A stretch of DNA of 38,236 nucleotides from an uncultured Clostridia bacterium (GTDB taxonomy: Bacteria > Bacillota > Clostridia > Oscillospirales > Ruminococcaceae). The notes under the pieces were generated by a model. That model was given only the letters and a program-made list of their open reading frames with translations. It was not told where the DNA came from and did no database searches. This document shows positions 25,901 through 33,615 of this stretch, piece by piece (the first letter of the stretch is position 1; every line of letters begins with the position of its first letter). The DNA is taken from positions 1 through 38,236 of the forward strand of contig CALGTU010000077.1 of assembly GCA_937901465.1 (NCBI GenBank). Direction: 5' to 3'. The translations under genes were made by a program, and so were the position numbers.

Positions 25901-26112
25901 GGAGCGGGTTTGTTTTCAATCTCCGGAGCAGGTTGTGTTTCGGGAACGATTTCGTCATTACCCGAAAGTTTAAGACGCAACTCTTTTATTTCATCATTAA
26001 GAGCGGCATTTTTCTTCTTGAGTGAAGAATTGTCGGTCAGAGCGACAATATAAAGAATTGTAAGCACGATAGGTGCTATAAGCCATAACAGCAAAAAAAA
26101 TATAAAAAACAT
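22957..26112 (-). CDS. Large polytopic membrane protein of unknown function
   Basis: 1051 residues; GGGGG about 6 bases before the ATG. Residues 3-25 form a first membrane helix, 29-49 a short leucine-spaced helix (SSLKKKNAALNDEIKELRL) like a coiled coil, and 50-125 a low-complexity Pro/Glu/Lys/Ala linker. From about 128 to 1035 there are some 28-32 closely spaced hydrophobic helices with very short loops. There is no motif I can link to a transporter, polymerase or ligase, although this layout recalls DUF2157/DUF2339-type membrane proteins. The arrangement suggests a large membrane body with a cytoplasmic or membrane-edge coiled coil. It is a single-gene unit with its own promoter and terminator. 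No signs of frame damage. The product ends in SDWTW. Confidence 0.85.
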   Translation of the reverse strand: MFFIFFLLLWLIAPIVLTILYIVALTDNSSLKKKNAALNDEIKELRLKLSGNDEIVPETQPAPEIENKPAPQYNFYKNDNTEQVAEKQDTQEPAPKAVAEKVVPEQKTVVKTEDAAPKTKKKTSAMSIILILGALFLCLSGFIFAAATWGVLNTFFKTVVLLSFSIFFFGMHSLTERKLKLMQTGRIFYILGSVFLPAAFVAAGILKVFGEYLSFSGDGWMLMTAITTFSFCIPFFKGAHDYKNKIFAAVSHYSFSLTVFLLLLHFIPRADVAVLINAVYSLAVMISAPLMKKLYNRLFGEENVFSSIYSSFAIISVTVFSLLSNFVFTEETISIITLFAFAIYAVCFLTNTVSEKNSGFSVSLFAIFITISLFTGFDPDNFSAVILTITTTAVIYGVLSFMGIFSEKMKAILKYFGISVAVLAGILAAIDVIICLAGEKSISWQIILSSFLVTAEFLILSIRHKTDVLKSFTFVSFIWFITDLILLFDLNFIETIIIPFVVVLAYYLLINITSLKNVLNTKYANDIIFGIYAIISSFIATTDSTESRFVSMAVLLISAIVMVIFNKGIIAEIFCPIFTFQLAMPVFTLTSFSYDVDIPNIAMSVVLVLFCIIASVLLFVPKARKYAVSYGFSFFFVIPVFLISCLIWESADFIPLIFVIGYTVVFFIKHSLPSEKYGGINLVNGAILLTSFMIGFKFLDDLSFIFCFPAIALLIIFAFSVLSEIYKAFTNVNNPIKMFLWISLPVISSCLMVSGCVADELSLVIFGTIIAICSGVISVFKKNTLNLILPVIILPVAVSVLCEADMLIIPFVMLVIAGRILFREKLFEGVYSDVFSIGAFLPVIAYLFEAPGDMKEWFGILALSLLTLNLMRKGHSSVLNRIFITISGLFIFPLFWFQPFGEIPELIIVQFNLLPVFFYCVLIKLVWKDHPKGADNFSFIMAIISLIILFVESFISGDTFDAVFIGTVLFIMLFISFIIKKKRWFVLAVSSMVISGILLSFGQKDSIAWLVYLALAGVILIAMGLANEMKKQQIKTGEETKLSRFMSDWTW

Positions 26113-26156
26113 TATTTTCCCCCTTGTTTTTAAATTTTAAATAAAGTACCCCCTTT

Positions 26157-26184
26157 ATTATACTATACAAGAAAAAAATGTCAA
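26157..26184 (-). promoter_or_regulatory. Promoter of the 1051-residue membrane protein gene
   Basis: On the - strand: TTGACA (26184-26179), 16-base spacer, TATAAT (26162-26157). It starts just past the tRNA terminator. Confidence 0.8.
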
Positions 26185-26194
26185 TAAAAAGAAA

Positions 26195-26226
26195 AACCTC
26201 AACTACGCGAATTGCGTGTTGAGGTT
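26195..26226 (-). terminator. Terminator of tRNA-Pro
   Basis: AACCTCAAC pairs with GTTGAGGTT (9 bp), with an inner ACGC-AATT-GCGT-type extension, followed by TTTTTCTTTTT on the - strand. Confidence 0.9.
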
Positions 26227-26232
26227 CTAGGC

Positions 26233-26309
<77 letters not shown>

Positions 26310-26340
26310 TTATCTCTGCGGAAAAATATCCGCAAAGAGT

Positions 26341-26369
26341 ATTATATCATAACTGAATTTTTTTGTAAA
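26341..26369 (-). promoter_or_regulatory. Promoter of tRNA-Pro
   Basis: On the - strand: TTTACA (26369-26364), 17-base spacer, TATAAT (26346-26341). The leader has a small hairpin (GCGGATATTTTTCCGC) before the mature 5' end. No terminator is seen between the upstream lipoprotein gene and this promoter. Confidence 0.8.
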
Positions 26370-26377
26370 GTCTGAAA

Positions 26378-27301
26378 TCACTCTTCGGCAGAGGTTTCTT
26401 CGGGTGTTTCTGTCGAAAAATCCTTCATTTCGGGGAGCGAATTTACTTTCTGTGCAAAGGATTTCACAAATTCTTCGATAAGTCTTGCGGTAGGACGCTC
26501 AAAACAAGAACTGTCGATATAGATTACCCTTCCGCTTTTAACGGCATTAAGTTCTGAAATTTCAGCGTCAAAACCATCTATTGTTATCCCTTCCGAAAGA
26601 ACAATCGTTTCAGGTTGTTTTTCTATCAGTTCTTCGGGTGAGATGTTGTATTTTTCGTGTTCTGCGGCAACATTCTCTCCGAAATAAGAAAGAATTTCAC
26701 CCGCTAATGTATCGCCCGTTGCGATGCCGTAATCGTATGTCATAAGATAGGCGAAAGTTCCGTTGCTTTTTATATTGGAAAGTCTTACAGCGAGAGAGTT
26801 CATACATTCATCTGCTTTTGCTTCGGCCGTTAAATTTCCGCCTAAAACTGCCGCTATATCGCGGTAACAGTTGTAAAGTTCTTCGAAATTATGGGGAGTT
26901 TCGATGATGACGATTTTCGTTCCTGCTTTTTCGATTTTATCCCTGTCGGTTTTTGCTATGGGACTTTGTGTTATAAGAACATCGGGTTTTATGTTAAGTA
27001 TTGTTTCAACCGAGGGTTTTACAGAACTTCCGATACTTGTTCTTTTTGTAACAATTTCGGGATAATCGCAGTATTTGCTTCTTGCAACGAGTTTGTCACC
27101 ATAGCCTAATGCGAAAATCATTTCTGTTATCGCAGGCGATAAAGAAGCAACAGACATAGGCTCTTCTTTAAAGACAGTTTCGCCTATAACAACAGGATAT
27201 GCAGTAGGCGTTTCTGTAGGTATATTATATTCAATTTCGCTCGTGCATCCGCTCATTAAAAAGATAACGGAAACGAGAAGAAACGATAGAATTCTTTTCA
27301 A
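26378..27301 (-). CDS. ABC-type cobalamin/siderophore-class substrate-binding lipoprotein
   Basis: 307 residues from a TTG start at 27301, with AGGAGG seven bases upstream. The N-terminus is a lipoprotein signal: MKRILSF, hydrophobic core, and lipobox LMSGC with C19 as the lipidated cysteine. The mature part has the BtuF/FhuD-like helical-backbone fold: VASLSPAITEMIFALGYGDKLVARSKYCDYP, then KPDVLITQSP and the repeating lobe ELNAVKSGRVIYID. It should bind cobalamin, a corrinoid or ferric siderophore at the outer membrane face. It is an orphan: no permease (BtuC) or ATPase (BtuD) gene is nearby, so it must use a system encoded elsewhere. A short Thr/Pro spacer follows the lipidated Cys, and the C-terminus is Glu-rich. 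Its ligand cannot be fixed from sequence. Confidence 0.87.
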   Translation of the reverse strand: MKRILSFLLVSVIFLMSGCTSEIEYNIPTETPTAYPVVIGETVFKEEPMSVASLSPAITEMIFALGYGDKLVARSKYCDYPEIVTKRTSIGSSVKPSVETILNIKPDVLITQSPIAKTDRDKIEKAGTKIVIIETPHNFEELYNCYRDIAAVLGGNLTAEAKADECMNSLAVRLSNIKSNGTFAYLMTYDYGIATGDTLAGEILSYFGENVAAEHEKYNISPEELIEKQPETIVLSEGITIDGFDAEISELNAVKSGRVIYIDSSCFERPTARLIEEFVKSFAQKVNSLPEMKDFSTETPEETSAEE

Positions 27302-27333
27302 GGTAAATCCTCCTAAAAAAATCTCATATTGAT

Positions 27334-27362
27334 ATTATACACTTTTTTGTCGCATTTTGCAA
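27334..27362 (-). promoter_or_regulatory. Promoter of the substrate-binding lipoprotein gene
   Basis: On the - strand: TTGCAA (27362-27357), 17-base spacer, TATAAT (27339-27334). It diverges from the ilvB promoter, with the two -35 boxes about 17 bases apart. Confidence 0.8.
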
Positions 27363-27379
27363 ACATAAAATATATTCCA

Positions 27380-27408
27380 TTGACTAAATACCCTTTTCAT
27401 TATATAAT
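27380..27408 (+). promoter_or_regulatory. Promoter of ilvBN
   Basis: TTGACT (27380-27385), 17-base spacer, TATAAT (27403-27408), then a leader of about 35 bases. There is no room for a T-box or leader peptide, so attenuation control typical of many ilv operons is not seen here. Confidence 0.85.
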
Positions 27409-27448
27409 ATATGTAATTATGACTATATTTAAAAAGGAGAACTATGCC

Positions 27449-29008
27449 ATGAAAGCAGCAGAGGCAGTAGCAAAATGTCTTAAAAAAGAGAATATAACTA
27501 CCGTTTTCGGATATCCGGGAGCGGCTGTTTGTGCTGTCTATGAAGCTATCGAAAAAGAGGGAATAAGACATATTCTTGTAAGACACGAACAAAACGCAGG
27601 GCATGCTGCAAACGGATATGCAAGAGTAAATAATACTCCCGCTGTATGTATCGCAACATCGGGCCCAGGTGCTACAAACCTTCTTACAGCAATAGCTACC
27701 GCTTATATGGATAGCATTCCCGTTGTTTTCATAACAGGACAGGTTTCAAGCGATTCAATCGGGCGTGATGTTTTTCAGGAAGCCGATATAACTGGCGCTT
27801 CCGAACCCTTTATAAAACATAGCTTTCTTGTAAAAGAAGCGTCATCTATACCGAAAATATTCAAAGAGGCGTTTATCCTTGCGGGAACGGGCAGAAAAGG
27901 TCCTGTTTTGATAGACATTCCCGAAGATATTGCCGAAGAAGAAATTGATTTCAAATATCCTGAAAGACTTTCTATAAGAGGATATAAACCTACAACAAAG
28001 GGAAATAAACTTCAGCTTAAGCGTTGTGCCGAGGCAATAGCAGAATCCGAAAAACCTCTTATCTGCGCAGGAGGGGGAGTTTTACTTTCAGGCGCTACCG
28101 AAGAACTTTATGCTCTTTCTGAAAAGATTTCGGCACCCATAGTTACAACTATGATGGGAATAGGCGCTTTGCCGACAGAAGACGAAAGAAATTTAGGAAT
28201 GATAGGAAGATTCGGGAAAGAAGAGGCGAACATCGCTGTAAACAAATGTGACCTTATCCTGCTTGTAGGAGCAAGAGTAGGTGACAGAGCGGTAAAATCC
28301 CCGACCTTTATCGAAAAAACAACAAAGATTATACATATAGACATAGACCCCGCCGAAATCGGAAAGAATTTGACCGCCGATATTCCCGTTGTAGGCGATG
28401 TAAAGAATATTCTTTCAGCACTTTATGATGTCGTTTCTGAAAGAAATGTTCCACTATGGAAAACCAAAAAAGAAGATGATAAGGATAAAACCCTTGCTGA
28501 AAAACTCGTCAAGAGAGTTTCTGAAAAACTTTCAGAAGGCGGAATTTTCGTTTCTGATGTAGGAAATCATCTTATAACCGCCGCTAACAATGTTTCGCTT
28601 AAAAAGGGTGCAAGATTTTTCACATCGGGTGGAATGGGAACAATGGGCTATGCGCTTCCCGCATCTGTGGGTGCTTATCTTGCATCGGGCAAAGATACTG
28701 TTGCCTTTATAGGCGATGGTGCTTTTCAGATGTCATTGCAGGAACTTGCAACAGTTAAACAGCATAATATCCCCGTTAAGATAATTATTGCCGATAACTC
28801 ATCACTCGGAATGGTAAGGGATTATCAGAAAGCAAGAGATTTAAAGGAATTTGCCGTTTCTCTTGACGGTAGCCCCGATTATCTCAAACTTGCCGATGCT
28901 TACGGAATAAAATCGGCGCTTGTTGATGAAGAAAGCGATATAGACGAAATGCTTGATAATTTCCTTTCTGCTAAAGAACCTTTCATAATCCTTTGCAGAA
29001 CGGAGTAA
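27449..29008 (+). CDS. ilvB: Acetolactate synthase, catalytic subunit
   Basis: Start set at ATG 27449 (519 residues), about 8 bases after AAAAAGGAGA; the longer open frame upstream covers the promoter and cannot be coding. Three ThDP-enzyme domains are present. The N-terminal PYR domain holds the catalytic Glu in VRHEQNAGHAANGYAR, then SGPGATNL and ITGQVSSDSIGRDVFQE. The central domain has AGGGV and a Rossmann-like region. The C-terminal PP domain has GDGAFQMSLQELATV ... NSSLGMV, the diphosphate and Mg2+ motif. It condenses two pyruvates, or pyruvate and 2-ketobutyrate, in valine/leucine/isoleucine synthesis. The subunit is shorter than the usual 550-590 residues and lacks most of the C-terminal lid tail. 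The regulatory subunit gene follows after 9 bases. Confidence 0.93.
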   Translation: MKAAEAVAKCLKKENITTVFGYPGAAVCAVYEAIEKEGIRHILVRHEQNAGHAANGYARVNNTPAVCIATSGPGATNLLTAIATAYMDSIPVVFITGQVSSDSIGRDVFQEADITGASEPFIKHSFLVKEASSIPKIFKEAFILAGTGRKGPVLIDIPEDIAEEEIDFKYPERLSIRGYKPTTKGNKLQLKRCAEAIAESEKPLICAGGGVLLSGATEELYALSEKISAPIVTTMMGIGALPTEDERNLGMIGRFGKEEANIAVNKCDLILLVGARVGDRAVKSPTFIEKTTKIIHIDIDPAEIGKNLTADIPVVGDVKNILSALYDVVSERNVPLWKTKKEDDKDKTLAEKLVKRVSEKLSEGGIFVSDVGNHLITAANNVSLKKGARFFTSGGMGTMGYALPASVGAYLASGKDTVAFIGDGAFQMSLQELATVKQHNIPVKIIIADNSSLGMVRDYQKARDLKEFAVSLDGSPDYLKLADAYGIKSALVDEESDIDEMLDNFLSAKEPFIILCRTE

Positions 29009-29017
29009 GGAGAATTT

Positions 29018-29509
29018 ATGAAACATACAATTTCTGTTCTCGTTGAAAATACAGCGGGTGTTCTTTCAAGAATAACAGGTCTTTTCTCAAGACGAGGCTT
29101 CAATATCGACAGCCTTGCCGTTGGAATAACCGATAACCCCGATATTTCAAGAGTTACTATCGTTGCCGACGGAAACGAACACACCGTTGAACAACTTGCA
29201 AAACAGCTCAATAAACTTGTTGATGTTATAAAAGTTCAGTCGCTCGATCAGGAACAGCTCATTTCAAGAGAACTGTGGCTTGTCAAAATTTCCTGTACAC
29301 CCGATAAACTTTCCGAACTCAAAAGTATAACCGAAGTTACGGGTGCTAAAATTATCGATGTTACCCCCGAAACAGTAACGCTTGAAATTTCAGACTGGGG
29401 TGCTAAACTGATGAATTTTAAAGCACTCATAGAACCTTTCGGTATTCTTGAAATGGTAAGAACAGGCGTTGTTGCTATCGAAAGGGGCGCAGGCGGAATA
29501 GGAAGATAA
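29018..29509 (+). CDS. ilvN: Acetolactate synthase, small regulatory subunit
   Basis: 163 residues, the typical IlvN/IlvH length. Residues 1-75 are an ACT domain (KHTISVLVENTAGVLSRITGLFSRRGFNIDSL in two parts), and 80-160 the second ALS-small-subunit domain (SRELWLVKISC, EITDVTPETVTLEI-like stretch, GILEMVRTGVVAIERG). It binds valine and stimulates and feedback-controls IlvB. ATAAGGAG overlaps the end of ilvB, so the two are co-transcribed and probably coupled. Other branched-chain genes (ilvC, ilvD) are not in the window. The gene ends about 95 bases before the next promoter; no clear hairpin terminator is seen in that gap. Confidence 0.94.
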   Translation: MKHTISVLVENTAGVLSRITGLFSRRGFNIDSLAVGITDNPDISRVTIVADGNEHTVEQLAKQLNKLVDVIKVQSLDQEQLISRELWLVKISCTPDKLSELKSITEVTGAKIIDVTPETVTLEISDWGAKLMNFKALIEPFGILEMVRTGVVAIERGAGGIGR

Positions 29510-29603
29510 AACACGAAGTTTGCCTAATCTGTCTAATTTATCGACACAAATTTTACCTTACTATGTGCCTTTATACAAATTTGATTTTTTTAATAAAATC
29601 CTT

Positions 29604-29632
29604 TTGATTTTTGATAAAAAATCAGTTATACT
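29604..29632 (+). promoter_or_regulatory. Promoter of the Na/phosphate cotransporter gene
   Basis: TTGATT (29604-29609), 17-base spacer, TATACT (29627-29632), then a leader of about 40 bases with AAAGAGGAAAAAG before the ATG at 29678. Confidence 0.75.
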
Positions 29633-29677
29633 TTTACTTGTAAGCAAAGAAACAGCAAAGAAAAAGAGGAAAAAGAT

Positions 29678-31441
29678 ATGGATATTTTTTCTATCATAAG
29701 TCTCGCAGGCGGACTTGCTATGTTCCTTTTCGGAATGAAGTATATGGGCGAAAAGCTTGAAAAGCTCGCAGGCGGAAGACTTGAAAAGATGTTTGAGAAA
29801 CTCACATCCAACAGATTTTTAGGACTTGCACTCGGTGCATTTGTAACAGCGGTTGTTCAGTCATCATCAGCAACAACAGTTATGCTCGTTGGTTTCGTTA
29901 ACTCCGGTCTTATGCGACTCGCGCAGACAATCCCCGTAATTATGGGTGCCAATATCGGAACAACAATCACAACTTGGCTTCTCAGCCTTGTTGGTATCGA
30001 AGGCGACAGTATATTCATAAAGCTTTTGAAACCAACATCATTCTCTCCCATTATAGCACTCATAGGTGTTATTCTTATTATGTGTGCAAAATCAGGAAAG
30101 AAAAGAGACGTTGGCGGAATACTTATAGGTTTCGCTATCCTTATGTTCGGTATGACAACAATGGGTAATGCGGTTGAACCCCTTTCAACAAACGAAGAAT
30201 TTGCAGAAATCTTTGTAATGTTCAGCAATCCTTTCTTCGGCGTTTTAGCAGGTGCTATCCTTACAGCGATTATCCAGTCATCAGCAGCATCAATCGGTAT
30301 GCTTCAGATGTTGTCATTAAAGGGAATGGTAACATTCGGTTCAGCGCTTCCTATCATTCTCGGACAGAATATAGGAACATGTATAACAGCTATTCTTTCA
30401 AGTATCGGTGCTAATAAAAACGCAAAGCGTGTTGCGGTTGTTCACCTTGTATTCAATGTTATAGGAACAGTTCTTTTCCTTGTTGTCTTCTATACACTTG
30501 ATTCATTCTTACATTTTGCATTTGTTGATGAATCAGTAACAACATTCAATATCGCACTTGTACATACAATCTTTAACCTTTCAACAACTTTAGTTCTTAT
30601 TCCTTTTACAAATCTTCTTGAAAAACTCGCTTATAAGATTATCAGAGATAAAGAAGATGAAACAGAAAAGATTCAGCTTCTTGATGAAAGATTTCTCAGC
30701 ACTCCCGGTGTGGCAATCGAACACTGCCGTAACCTCACAATAAAGATGGGTCAGCTTTCTGAAGAAACAATAAAGATGGCTTTAGAACTTCTTTCTGCTG
30801 ATGAATATGATGAAGAAAAAGAAAAACTCGTTATCACAAACGAAGGTATCATAGATAGCTATGAAGACAAACTCGGAACATACCTTGTAAAACTTTCAAG
30901 CCGAAGCATAACAGTTCATGACAGTAATACAGTTTCTATGCTTCTTCACGCCATAGGAGACTTTGAAAGAATTTCAGACCATGCAGTAAACCTTATTACA
31001 ACAGCAACCGAACTCAGAGATAAGAACATAGTATTCTCTGATAAGGCGGTTGAAGAACTCAAAGTTCTTTACTCTGCGGTTTCGGATATCCTCGAAATGA
31101 CAGTAAAGGCATTCGAAACAGAAAATCTCCATCTTGCTGAAAAGGTTGAACCGCTTGAAGAAGTTATCGACGGAATGAGAATAGAACTCAAATCACGTCA
31201 TGTTGCAAGACTTCAGAAGAATCAGTGTACACTTGAACTCGGCTTTATCTTCTCAGACCTTTTAACAAACCTCGAGAGAGTAGCCGACCATTGTTCAAAC
31301 ATCGCTGTTTGTATGATTCAGCTTAAAACAAACAGCCTTGAAAATCATGAATATCTTAATATGATAAGACAGTCGGACGAATATTTCCAGAAGAAATTCA
31401 AAACAAACTCAGAGAAATACGCACTTCCTTCTGCTGAATAA
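29678..31441 (+). CDS. Na+/phosphate cotransporter (NptA-type) with PhoU-like C-terminal domain
   Basis: 587 residues. The membrane half (about 1-320) contains the duplicated PF02690 signature: AVVQSSSATTVMLVGF in the first repeat and AIIQSSAASIGMLQML in the second, each followed by GANIGTT or GQNIGT. These QSS motifs line the Na+ and phosphate path. From about residue 340 to 570 there is a PhoU-like helical bundle (HAIGDFERISDHAVNLI and LERVADHCSNIAV, both E/D..SDH.xN type), usual for bacterial family members. It is thought to import phosphate with sodium, or to sense phosphate through the PhoU part. It is a single-gene unit ended by a terminator at 31449. Codon choice is rich in ATC and CTC. 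No other pho genes are nearby. Confidence 0.92.
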   Translation: MDIFSIISLAGGLAMFLFGMKYMGEKLEKLAGGRLEKMFEKLTSNRFLGLALGAFVTAVVQSSSATTVMLVGFVNSGLMRLAQTIPVIMGANIGTTITTWLLSLVGIEGDSIFIKLLKPTSFSPIIALIGVILIMCAKSGKKRDVGGILIGFAILMFGMTTMGNAVEPLSTNEEFAEIFVMFSNPFFGVLAGAILTAIIQSSAASIGMLQMLSLKGMVTFGSALPIILGQNIGTCITAILSSIGANKNAKRVAVVHLVFNVIGTVLFLVVFYTLDSFLHFAFVDESVTTFNIALVHTIFNLSTTLVLIPFTNLLEKLAYKIIRDKEDETEKIQLLDERFLSTPGVAIEHCRNLTIKMGQLSEETIKMALELLSADEYDEEKEKLVITNEGIIDSYEDKLGTYLVKLSSRSITVHDSNTVSMLLHAIGDFERISDHAVNLITTATELRDKNIVFSDKAVEELKVLYSAVSDILEMTVKAFETENLHLAEKVEPLEEVIDGMRIELKSRHVARLQKNQCTLELGFIFSDLLTNLERVADHCSNIAVCMIQLKTNSLENHEYLNMIRQSDEYFQKKFKTNSEKYALPSAE

Positions 31442-31448
31442 AAAATAA

Positions 31449-31475
31449 CAGGATACCTTTTTAAAAGGTATCCTG
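31449..31475. terminator. Two-way terminator after the phosphate cotransporter
   Basis: CAGGATACCTTTT pairs with AAAAGGTATCCTG around one central base, with ATTTTTTATTT on the + strand side. It also closes the - strand flavodoxin-like gene. Confidence 0.92.
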
Positions 31476-31480
31476 ATTTT

Positions 31481-32830
31481 TTATTTCTTGTTTTTTCTGC
31501 GTTTATCAACATCATCGAAAACTTTTTTATATGGCATAAGCATTCCTTCGGTCATTTTTCCGTTCATTTTTGCCTTGAGTTTAGGATTTCTCATAACCTC
31601 TCCTACAAGACACATTCCGAGCATTCTGCCTGTCTGTTTGTGTGGGAAGTCATAAACGCCATGCTTTTTATAAAATTCGTGGTCGGCTTTCATAAGTCCA
31701 CGCATAACCCAGATTAAGTCTCTGAAAATCTTCATTCCGCCAATGCCATAGAAATTTCTCGGAAGAACGAGTTTGTTTTCGATAGCATAATCGAGTCTTT
31801 TAATCATATTATTGAGGGTTTCGGGAGTATATCCGACGCCTGCCAAGAAATTATGCCCTACTTCACTTCTGCCTTCTATGATTGTTTTTAAATTCTCTTC
31901 GTTTTCATAATCTCCGTTTACTATATATCCGAAAGGAGTTCCTTCAGTAACGGTTCTGTGTCCGTTACAGAACTGTCTGTCGTCATACATCTTAAAACGC
32001 CAGCCCATAGAATGATCTTCTATTGTGAAAGCATAAACTATCGCATCTGATGATTGAATTTCATCACGAAGAAGTTTGTCAAACCCGTCTTTATAGATGC
32101 ATTTTCCGTTGGTAGCACAGTTGAAACAACCGAGGCACCCGCCTGAAAATGTAAAGTTTCTTATGTTGATTTCCTTTATTTCATATGGACATTTTCTCTT
32201 GAAATCGTCTATCATTGAAAGAAGTCGCTGGTCGTTATCGGCAACATCACATACAAGAGCGATAGTTCCGTTTTTAGCGATGTAATTCTTGGCTCTTATC
32301 TGAATATAATTTTTTTCTTTATATTCTTTTTTTTCGGGAATTTTTTCAAACACAGAGTTTCTTGCACACCACAAAACATGTTTAAAAAACGCAACAGCTT
32401 CTTTCTGACCTTTTTTGGTAGTAAGGTCGTCCATATCGGCTGAAAATCCCTTTATGACCTTCATACCCATATCGAAACAGTTTTCTTCGATATAGCGGTG
32501 TGCGGTTGTGTCATAAAAATGCTTTGATGTTGAAATCTGTGTAACAAATTTCCCACTGAAATCCTCACCGCAGTTTTTCATAAGGTTTATGAAATGATGA
32601 AGCTGTGAGGGTGCGATGAATGTATATACAGGATAGGAAAAAATAATAAGGTCGGCATTTTTGATAAGAGAAACTGCCTCTTCCATATTATTTTCATAGT
32701 ATTTTATTTTCTGACCAACATGAATAAATTCAAAATTATATCTGTCGGCAAGCTTTTCGAGAAAGAGAGATGTCTGTAAAGTTATACTGTTCTTTCCCTT
32801 AGGAGAGCCGTTTATAACAAGAATATTCAT
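31481..32830 (-). CDS. Tandem flavodoxin-like (NADPH-dependent FMN reductase-type) protein
   Basis: 449 residues. The first flavodoxin-like domain (1-170) starts MNILVINGSPKGKNSITLQT, the FMN-phosphate loop of NAD(P)H-dependent FMN reductases, with FSYPVYTFIAPSQL as the second flavin loop. A second flavodoxin-like unit runs from about 185 to 330 with VCDVADNDQRLLS in place of the phosphate loop and a cysteine cluster, GGCLGCFNCATNGKCIYKD, common in Fe-S-linked flavoproteins of the same superfamily. The C-terminal 110 residues are helical and basic. This two-copy layout is unusual; one copy may have lost flavin binding. It is 5 bases downstream of a small GT2-like gene and shares its promoter. 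Role: probably flavin-dependent reduction of an unknown substrate. Confidence 0.75.
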   Translation of the reverse strand: MNILVINGSPKGKNSITLQTSLFLEKLADRYNFEFIHVGQKIKYYENNMEEAVSLIKNADLIIFSYPVYTFIAPSQLHHFINLMKNCGEDFSGKFVTQISTSKHFYDTTAHRYIEENCFDMGMKVIKGFSADMDDLTTKKGQKEAVAFFKHVLWCARNSVFEKIPEKKEYKEKNYIQIRAKNYIAKNGTIALVCDVADNDQRLLSMIDDFKRKCPYEIKEINIRNFTFSGGCLGCFNCATNGKCIYKDGFDKLLRDEIQSSDAIVYAFTIEDHSMGWRFKMYDDRQFCNGHRTVTEGTPFGYIVNGDYENEENLKTIIEGRSEVGHNFLAGVGYTPETLNNMIKRLDYAIENKLVLPRNFYGIGGMKIFRDLIWVMRGLMKADHEFYKKHGVYDFPHKQTGRMLGMCLVGEVMRNPKLKAKMNGKMTEGMLMPYKKVFDDVDKRRKNKK

Positions 32831-32835
32831 AAAAA

Positions 32836-33543
32836 CTATCCTTTCATTTTTTCCATAGCCTTTTTAACATAAGGATTTTCTTTTATAGGATACCAATCTC
32901 CGTTAAGGTCGAATCTTCTTGTGGAACGAGCAAGTGTAGAACACTGAAGAAGAGCGTATTTCTTTCCGACAGATTCGCCATAAACTTTAAGACGCTTTAC
33001 AAAATCGGCAAAGCAATCTTCTGTTAAAGTTTCGTTGAATCCACCCATTTCGTTGAATACCTTTTTAAGACACCAGAATGACTGATAGAAAACGGGTGAT
33101 TTCTTTCTCATCATTTCAGGAAGGTTTATAACTGTTTCATAAACAGATGATGCTAAAATACCCATAGATAATCTTTCGGGCTTTTCAAACATTCCTCCGC
33201 CGATGTATTTTTTTGTTCTGAGCATCTGGTGTATTTCTATAAGTGTATAATCAGATATTCTGCAGTCGGGTGAAAGGATAAGAAGAATTTTTCCCGATGC
33301 AACGAGAACGCCCATATTTATGAGTGCTGAAAGAGTCATTTCGTTATTGTTTTTAACAACAAGACAATCAAAATCCTTTGCGATTTCTTCTGTTCTGTCT
33401 GTGCAACGGTCGGCTATGATAACAGTTTCAACCGAGCCTTCGGGGAGTTTCATAGATGCTGTTCTTATCGAACAAAGGCATTTTGCAATCTGTTTTTCTT
33501 CGTTATGAGCAGGAATTACTACCGAAATAAGTTTATCTGACAT
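32836..33543 (-). CDS. Small GT2-like glycosyltransferase domain protein
   Basis: 235 residues. The start LISVVIPAHNEEKQIAKCL and IIADRCTDRTEEIA fit the GT-A fold of family 2, and the region LLILSPDCRIS sits where the DxD metal motif normally is; it has Ser-Pro-Asp rather than Asp-x-Asp. GGFNETLTEDCFADFVKRL holds an ED pair like the catalytic base of GT2 enzymes. No membrane helix. The protein is short for a GT2 (300 or more). It may be an active sugar transferase with an altered metal site, or may act on a non-sugar partner. It is the first gene of a two-gene unit with the tandem flavodoxin-like protein; GGGAGGA lies about 8 bases before the ATG. Link between the two functions is unclear. 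Confidence 0.75.
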   Translation of the reverse strand: MSDKLISVVIPAHNEEKQIAKCLCSIRTASMKLPEGSVETVIIADRCTDRTEEIAKDFDCLVVKNNNEMTLSALINMGVLVASGKILLILSPDCRISDYTLIEIHQMLRTKKYIGGGMFEKPERLSMGILASSVYETVINLPEMMRKKSPVFYQSFWCLKKVFNEMGGFNETLTEDCFADFVKRLKVYGESVGKKYALLQCSTLARSTRRFDLNGDWYPIKENPYVKKAMEKMKG

Positions 33544-33579
33544 TTTAAAATCCTCCCTGAAAAAGAATATATCAAAAAA

Positions 33580-33608
33580 ATTATATCATATAAAGCCCTT
33601 ATTTTCAA
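33580..33608 (-). promoter_or_regulatory. Promoter of the GT2-like/flavodoxin-like operon
   Basis: On the - strand: TTGAAA (33608-33603), 17-base spacer, TATAAT (33585-33580); the ATG follows about 35 bases later. Confidence 0.82.
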
Positions 33609-33615
33609 TAAGAAA

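Noticed and set aside
27409..27448. T-box or leader peptide upstream of ilvB
   Set aside because: Only about 35 bases separate the promoter from the start codon; no stem, T-box core or run of branched-chain codons.
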